From: Bryum argenteum | Lineage: Eukaryota > Streptophyta > Bryopsida > Bryales > Bryaceae | Assembly (NCBI GenBank): GCA_037043015.1 | Contig: CM073326.1 | Coordinates: 16,872,345-16,936,344, forward strand | Direction: 5' to 3' | DNA length: 64,000 nucleotides | Shown here: one piece after another, positions 60,033-64,000 of the stretch | Layout of the letters: each line of letters starts with the position of its first letter | Position numbering within the stretch: position 1 is the stretch's first letter | The notes under the pieces: generated by a model | Databases searched by the model: none | What the model saw: only the letters and a program-made list of their open reading frames with translations | What the model was told of the DNA's origin: nothing | Position numbers and translations under genes: made by a program

Positions 60033-60135
60033 TGTGTAGCACACGGAGTCCCACCGGCGTTACCCCGGGAGCGGCAGTGTAACCGTGAAACGCTGTTTTT
60101 CGAGAAGAGTTTTGTTACCTCGTCGAGGGGGCCTC

Positions 60136-60700
60136 TTAGTGGTTGCGCGCCAAGTTAAGCCACATCAAGCTGGAGCAGTTCGTGAGCGATCGCGGAATTT
60201 TGCCCTCGAGAGAGTTGTTTCCCAGCTGCAACCACAGAAGGTCCCGAAGATTGCCGAGGCTTGACGGGATAGATCCATTCAGAAAATTCGACGACAAGTC
60301 CAATCCTTGTAGTTTGTACAGAAATCCGAGCTCTTCGGGGATGTTTCCCGTGAGGTTATTGAACGAGAGGCGCAAGAGGCACAAGCTGCTCAGGATTTCT
60401 CTTACAAACAAGACAGACAGTTAACGGTGGCGAAGCTTGCGAGCTCTTGCTTCATCTTCGTTTGAGCTAGCTTTGCACATGCGAGAGGCGGTTGGGCTTT
60501 GAGAGGCTGATTGGAGCCATGGGAGCTCCTGGCGATGGGAAGGAGATCATTCATGTGCAGCAGGATGGGTTGGAGCTCGGCGGAAACGCCACCAGCACTG
60601 TCACGGATGTGGACGAGGCGCCTCAGACTAAACTCCGGCAACACACTTCCCTGAAGAGAATTGTTACTCAGGTCAATGAGCAGAACTTATGGCCATATAC
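60136..60700 (-). pseudogene. leucine-rich-repeat receptor fragment
   Basis: The segment 60411-60136 encodes consecutive plant-type LRRs: LRLSFNNLTGNIPEELGFL, LDLSSNFLNGSIPSSLGNL and LQLGNNSLEGKIPRSLTNC. They fit the LxxLxLxxNxLxGxIP consensus of LRR receptor kinases and receptor-like proteins. A further LRR-like stretch (LIDLSNNSLQGSVLPEF) lies at about 60680 in another frame. No signal peptide, transmembrane helix or kinase follows, and the frame stops at 60136. It is a fragment lodged inside the composite element, most likely captured from a complete gene elsewhere. Confidence 0.75.
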
Positions 60701-61126
60701 AACCATCCTAGTCTCATTCACGGAGAGTGTGGGTTTGATGCGGGAGGCCTCCCGGCGCGGTTTCGCAAGAGACTGCGTGCTGGAGCGCTCCGCTCGGCGG
60801 GCACCCTCGCGGCGCAGCGTTCTGTCTTTGGAAGGAGAGAGGGCAAGGCGTCGGGTGGGTTGCCCTTGGATACCACTCAGGTCGGAATGCGAGGGAATGC
60901 GGCGGGACCAGTCTAGTCCCGGCCATTTTATTTTATTATTTTTTTGGTGCCTCCAGGAAATGCTCCAGGGGTGTGCGTACGCACCCCCCTCGGAAGAAAT
61001 CAGCCATTTTTATTCTTTCTTTTCTTTATTTAAAAAAAAAAATAATTGTTTTTCCTTTTTCTTTCTTGCGCCTCCAGGGAATGCTTGTGTGTATGCACGC
61101 CCCTTGGAGGAAATCAGCCATCCGTT

Positions 61127-61164
<38 letters not shown>

Positions 61165-61315
61165 CTTCTTCCTCCCAAGAATATTCCAGGGGTGTACATA
61201 TGCGCACCCCTTGAGGGAAATCAACCAACCTTGTTTTTAAATTTTAAAATATTTTTAAAATATATATTTTATTTTTTTAATTTTATTTTTTTGTTACCTC
61301 CAAGGAATTCTCCAA

Positions 61316-63057
61316 ATGTATTAAAAAAATAAATTCAAAATAAAGTTGTTAGTTGAGGAATGTCTAATCAAAGGTGTCTGTATTGCTGCACGAAAACAAT
61401 TTTGTTGTATCTTAAGTTTTTTTTTGAAAATTTCTAATATGAAAACGTTTGAATGATTTTAATAGAAGACTTTTTAATCTAGGGGTAACTGTTTCACTAA
61501 TTCTTGATTTTTTGTTGTATGTTGAGAATCACAAAGAGTCATGACAGGCCCTAGTCGGAGGAGAAATCACTTTGTATTAGGAATACAGGTTCCAAGCAAC
61601 ATTTGCATTATCCAATCTGCGAAGGCTCACATATTAGAATATACTGTATTGCAAATCGAAGCTATCGACGATGACCGGTTGTAAGCAGCAATAATTACTA
61701 GTATGTAATCCGAGTGTTTAGTGTATGCTAGGTGTTTTTAGGTGTATATATGATGCTAGGTGTTTTTAGGTGTATATATGTACTAGATAGTAAAAGATCG
61801 CAAAGATGATTTGTAGATAAGTTGTTGCGATGGACATATGGATTGAATTTCATTGTATGATCAGATTTTACGATATGGAATATATTTTTATCAAATGTCT
61901 GTTGATGCCTAGTTTTGTAAACAATTTGGTGCTTACGCCATTCTGCTCACCAGAAATATACTAACTACAATCTACAGAAGACCTTTGGAGCATATAATAT
62001 ACATTTCAAAAATCCTAGGACAAAGATAATTATATTATTTTTAGGAACTTATACCAAAAATAGGTTGGCAATGCCATTAAAAGACTTCTTATATTACCAC
62101 TTTTGACAATACACAATATTCTTACATAACAACTTTTTTATAAAAAAATATTAAGTTGAAAAATAATAAAAATCATTTTTGCACACAATGACCATTGTAG
62201 TACCTCAAGTGCACTTTTAAATGGCCAAGTGCATAATTGCTTAATTGTGTGTTTTATATGAGAAAATTGAGCTTAAACTTGTCACGACCCAAATCCGCTT
62301 TACACAACAAGAGTAACTAAGCTACTCAAAAATCCATTTCTCATTTATCGTGGTCACGCCTCTTGGCCAAGAGGCATGACCATAGAAATATATATTTTTT
62401 ATTTTTTTATTTTTTTATTTTATTTTTTTTTTTTGTGTCATGGCTCTTAGTCCATAGTGCAAAGGCACCCTTATGTGTGCAAAAAGTAAAAAGTAATTTG
62501 GTGTTGAAGACAAGAATGCTCTATCTTGATTAGTGCATTTTTCATCATTCTATAAGCTCCCTTATTACTAGTTCTTGTGTTCCATGAACAAGTAACATTG
62601 GAAATTTCTTAAGACCAAATGCTTTTCTCATTTTTTGCGAATGATACCCAAAATATATCAAAGTTTTAGAATTAAGTTTCACGCCCCAATCTCGAAGCTT
62701 GATGTTTAATTGAGTTGGATTGGATGCTCTTCTAGGTAATTTTGATATAAACATTCCTTGAAAAAATGTATGTATAGCTACATGCTAATCAATACATCAA
62801 ACCGTTACACAAGTGCATTGTTTGTAGTATTAGAGGTGTATTGCACATGTTTACTAAATGATTTTTATAACAAAATTTAGTCTTTACTTGCTACCTTCAA
62901 TCTATACAAGCTTTTAGTAATAAGTTACTAATCATGAAGGAGAGGTAAAAACCCTATATTCTCGCCAACCGTAATTCTAGTCATGGGTGCAACCTTGCTT
63001 AAGAGGAAGAATAAATATATGAGGACCAACTTTATATCTTGAATGATAAGTTGACCT
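61316..63057. other. gene-free stretch
   Basis: AT-rich, no gene recognised. It contains a 25-bp tandem duplication near 61727-61780 (GCTAGGTGTTTTTAGGTGTA), a 30-bp near-perfect palindrome at 62352-62381 and T-rich DNA at 62385-62435. Confidence 0.45.
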
Positions 63058-63588
63058 TCACATATTGATATGATGACTTCCACATTCTTGATCTTGAGCT
63101 CTAGGAGTATTATTGGTAGGAAGCTCCGTGATGTTTGTTGTAGGCTCCTCTCTTGTCATCCATGTTAATATATTTATTATAAAGGCACAAAGTTCAAAAA
63201 CAAACACACTTATTGTATATGTGATCCAAGAAATGCTATGCGTGCGGTTGAGGGCGTCAATCAAGAATCCAAGGAAGAGAAGGTTAAACATCTCGAAGAA
63301 TGATTGTACCCATGACCATATGCTTCTGTGCATGCCTTGCAATCTTAGAAGGATAGTGCCAAGTAGTCCTGATGCAGTTATCAAGATGGTCGATAACACC
63401 AACCAAATAGCAAAGTAGGTTGCACTATTTTTGAGATTATCTATGCTTACGGACGATTGTGGGTGATTTGAAAGAAAGACTATATTAGCGATTGAGAGGA
63501 TGAAGCCAAAGAATCCTAGAATCAACACAATCAAATGCAAGGTGAAACGTAGTGTGTTTGAAAATCCAGCTTGCTGACTTGGAGCCAT
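63058..63588 (-). CDS. four-helix membrane protein of unknown function
   Basis: A single-exon frame of 176 aa starts at the ATG in MAPSQQAGF (63588) and stops at 63058. Four hydrophobic segments are evident: LHLIVLILGFFGFILSIANI (about 20-40), YFAIWLVLSTILITASGLLG (about 60-80), FEMFNLLFLGFLIDAL (about 98-115) and a segment ending FVFELCAFIINILTW (about 123-143). A polar, Thr/Asn-rich tail ends in HHINM. The layout recalls small plant tetraspan proteins such as CASP-like proteins, but I see no diagnostic residues and make no assignment. An in-frame stretch upstream (MGLPKYA) lacks an ATG in the sequence. Intron-poor and AT-rich, it could be a lineage-specific gene. Confidence 0.55.
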   Translation of the reverse strand: MAPSQQAGFSNTLRFTLHLIVLILGFFGFILSIANIVFLSNHPQSSVSIDNLKNSATYFAIWLVLSTILITASGLLGTILLRLQGMHRSIWSWVQSFFEMFNLLFLGFLIDALNRTHSISWITYTISVFVFELCAFIINILTWMTREEPTTNITELPTNNTPRAQDQECGSHHINM

Positions 63589-63665
63589 GGCGTATTTCGG
63601 TAAACCCAAAAGCTCCCCAAATGTATAAGAAAAGATAAAGAATGAAATTATATATATGTATATTC

Positions 63666-63696
<31 letters not shown>

Positions 63697-64000
63697 TTTA
63701 TATTAGAGTGTATTTTACTACTAGATATTCATAAAAGCAAATTTATATAATTATAGAGTACTTTTACTTTGAAAAAGTGAAGCTTTTACAACAATTGGCA
63801 AAGTAATTACATTAATCTTCACATCTCTAAGATTCATAGGGGACCAAATCTTTGAGGAGAAATTGAGTAAAAGTAAAAGAAAAAACTCATGTAGTGTTTC
63901 ATTGTCTCACTATGAAAATACTCACAAGAAAAAGATACTCTATAAGTTATAATATTGTGAAATAGCTCAAAGATTGGAATTATATAGATAGAAAATTCTG
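63589..64000. other. upstream of the membrane-protein gene
   Basis: AT-rich; TA repeats at about 63650-63695 could serve as promoter-proximal low-complexity DNA. Nothing else is recognised to the window end. Confidence 0.45.

Larger units (their letters stand above)
59475..61315. mobile_element. composite element: inverted repeat units flanking GC-rich captured DNA
   Basis: A unit of about 60 bp, whose core reads GGGGTGTGCGTACGCACCCC between TTTCCTCCAAG and TGGAGCATTCCCTGGAGGC, occurs at about 59500 and 59763-59835 in one orientation. It occurs in the other orientation at about 60950, 61070 and 61180, with partial copies at 59650 and 61295. Long A or T homopolymers (59678-59715; 61130-61163) sit beside the units. 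The sequence between (59840-60930) is GC-rich and holds an LRR gene fragment, while flanks are strongly AT-rich. The architecture suggests an element with repeat-bearing ends that carries host gene pieces; the superfamily is unknown. Confidence 0.6.

Noticed and set aside
61010-61332. Poly-Phe frames near 61.1 kb
   Set aside because: Translation of T homopolymers, not a protein.
1-64000. CRISPR arrays, bacterial operons or phage features
   Set aside because: No direct-repeat/spacer structure of that kind; genes have spliceosomal introns and plant families.

Overview
The window looks like nuclear DNA of a land plant. The evidence is intron-rich genes with GT-AG splicing, plant-type families (an MHX vacuolar exchanger, the fused ThiD-ThiE enzyme TH1, a B3 factor, a bulb-lectin/PAN protein) and long AT-rich intergenic stretches full of small transposons. 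I lean towards a non-seed plant (bryophyte, lycophyte or fern). That is inference; nothing here fixes the species.

Genes, left to right: (1) MHX, minus strand, 5533 to 1543, nine coding exons. (2) A two-exon single-B3-domain gene, minus, 8177 to 7438. (3) SRA1/PIROGI (CYFIP subunit of the SCAR/WAVE complex), minus, 23250 to 14193, modelled as 31 coding exons that stay in frame throughout (about 1333 aa). (4) An intronless, intact ATG16 (508 aa), minus, 34024 to 32498. (5) TH1, plus, 47959 to 50758, eleven coding exons with a likely plastid transit peptide (553 aa). (6) A secreted bulb-lectin/PAN protein, minus, 53628 to 51282, four exons (418 aa). (7) An orphan four-helix membrane protein, minus, 63588 to 63058. 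Exon boundaries were read by eye from splice sites, reading phase and recalled homologues.

The rest is mostly repeats. There is a 3-kb higher-order minisatellite (8.9-11.8 kb). A decayed piggyBac element with TTAA target-site duplications (35255-37367) is accompanied by short TTAA-flanked MITEs with similar ends (12960-13219, with degenerate relatives at 55.4 and 57.3 kb). tRNA-derived SINEs occur at 26-29 kb and 56-58 kb. A Helitron-type helicase pseudogene lies at 43.7-45.3 kb, and a decayed duplicate of the B3 gene at 38.3-39.1 kb. A GC-rich composite element carrying an LRR fragment lies between inverted repeat units at 59.5-61.3 kb.

The most striking feature links two genes. An approximately 0.8-kb copy of the SRA1 promoter, first exon and first intron (about 95% identical by eye) sits directly upstream of the intronless ATG16 gene, on the same strand. 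It ends within a few bases of the SRA1 intron-1 splice acceptor. This looks like a retrogene that acquired a complete promoter, leader exon and leader intron from an actin-nucleation regulator 11 kb away. If so, autophagy gene ATG16 may now be transcribed and spliced under SRA1 control.
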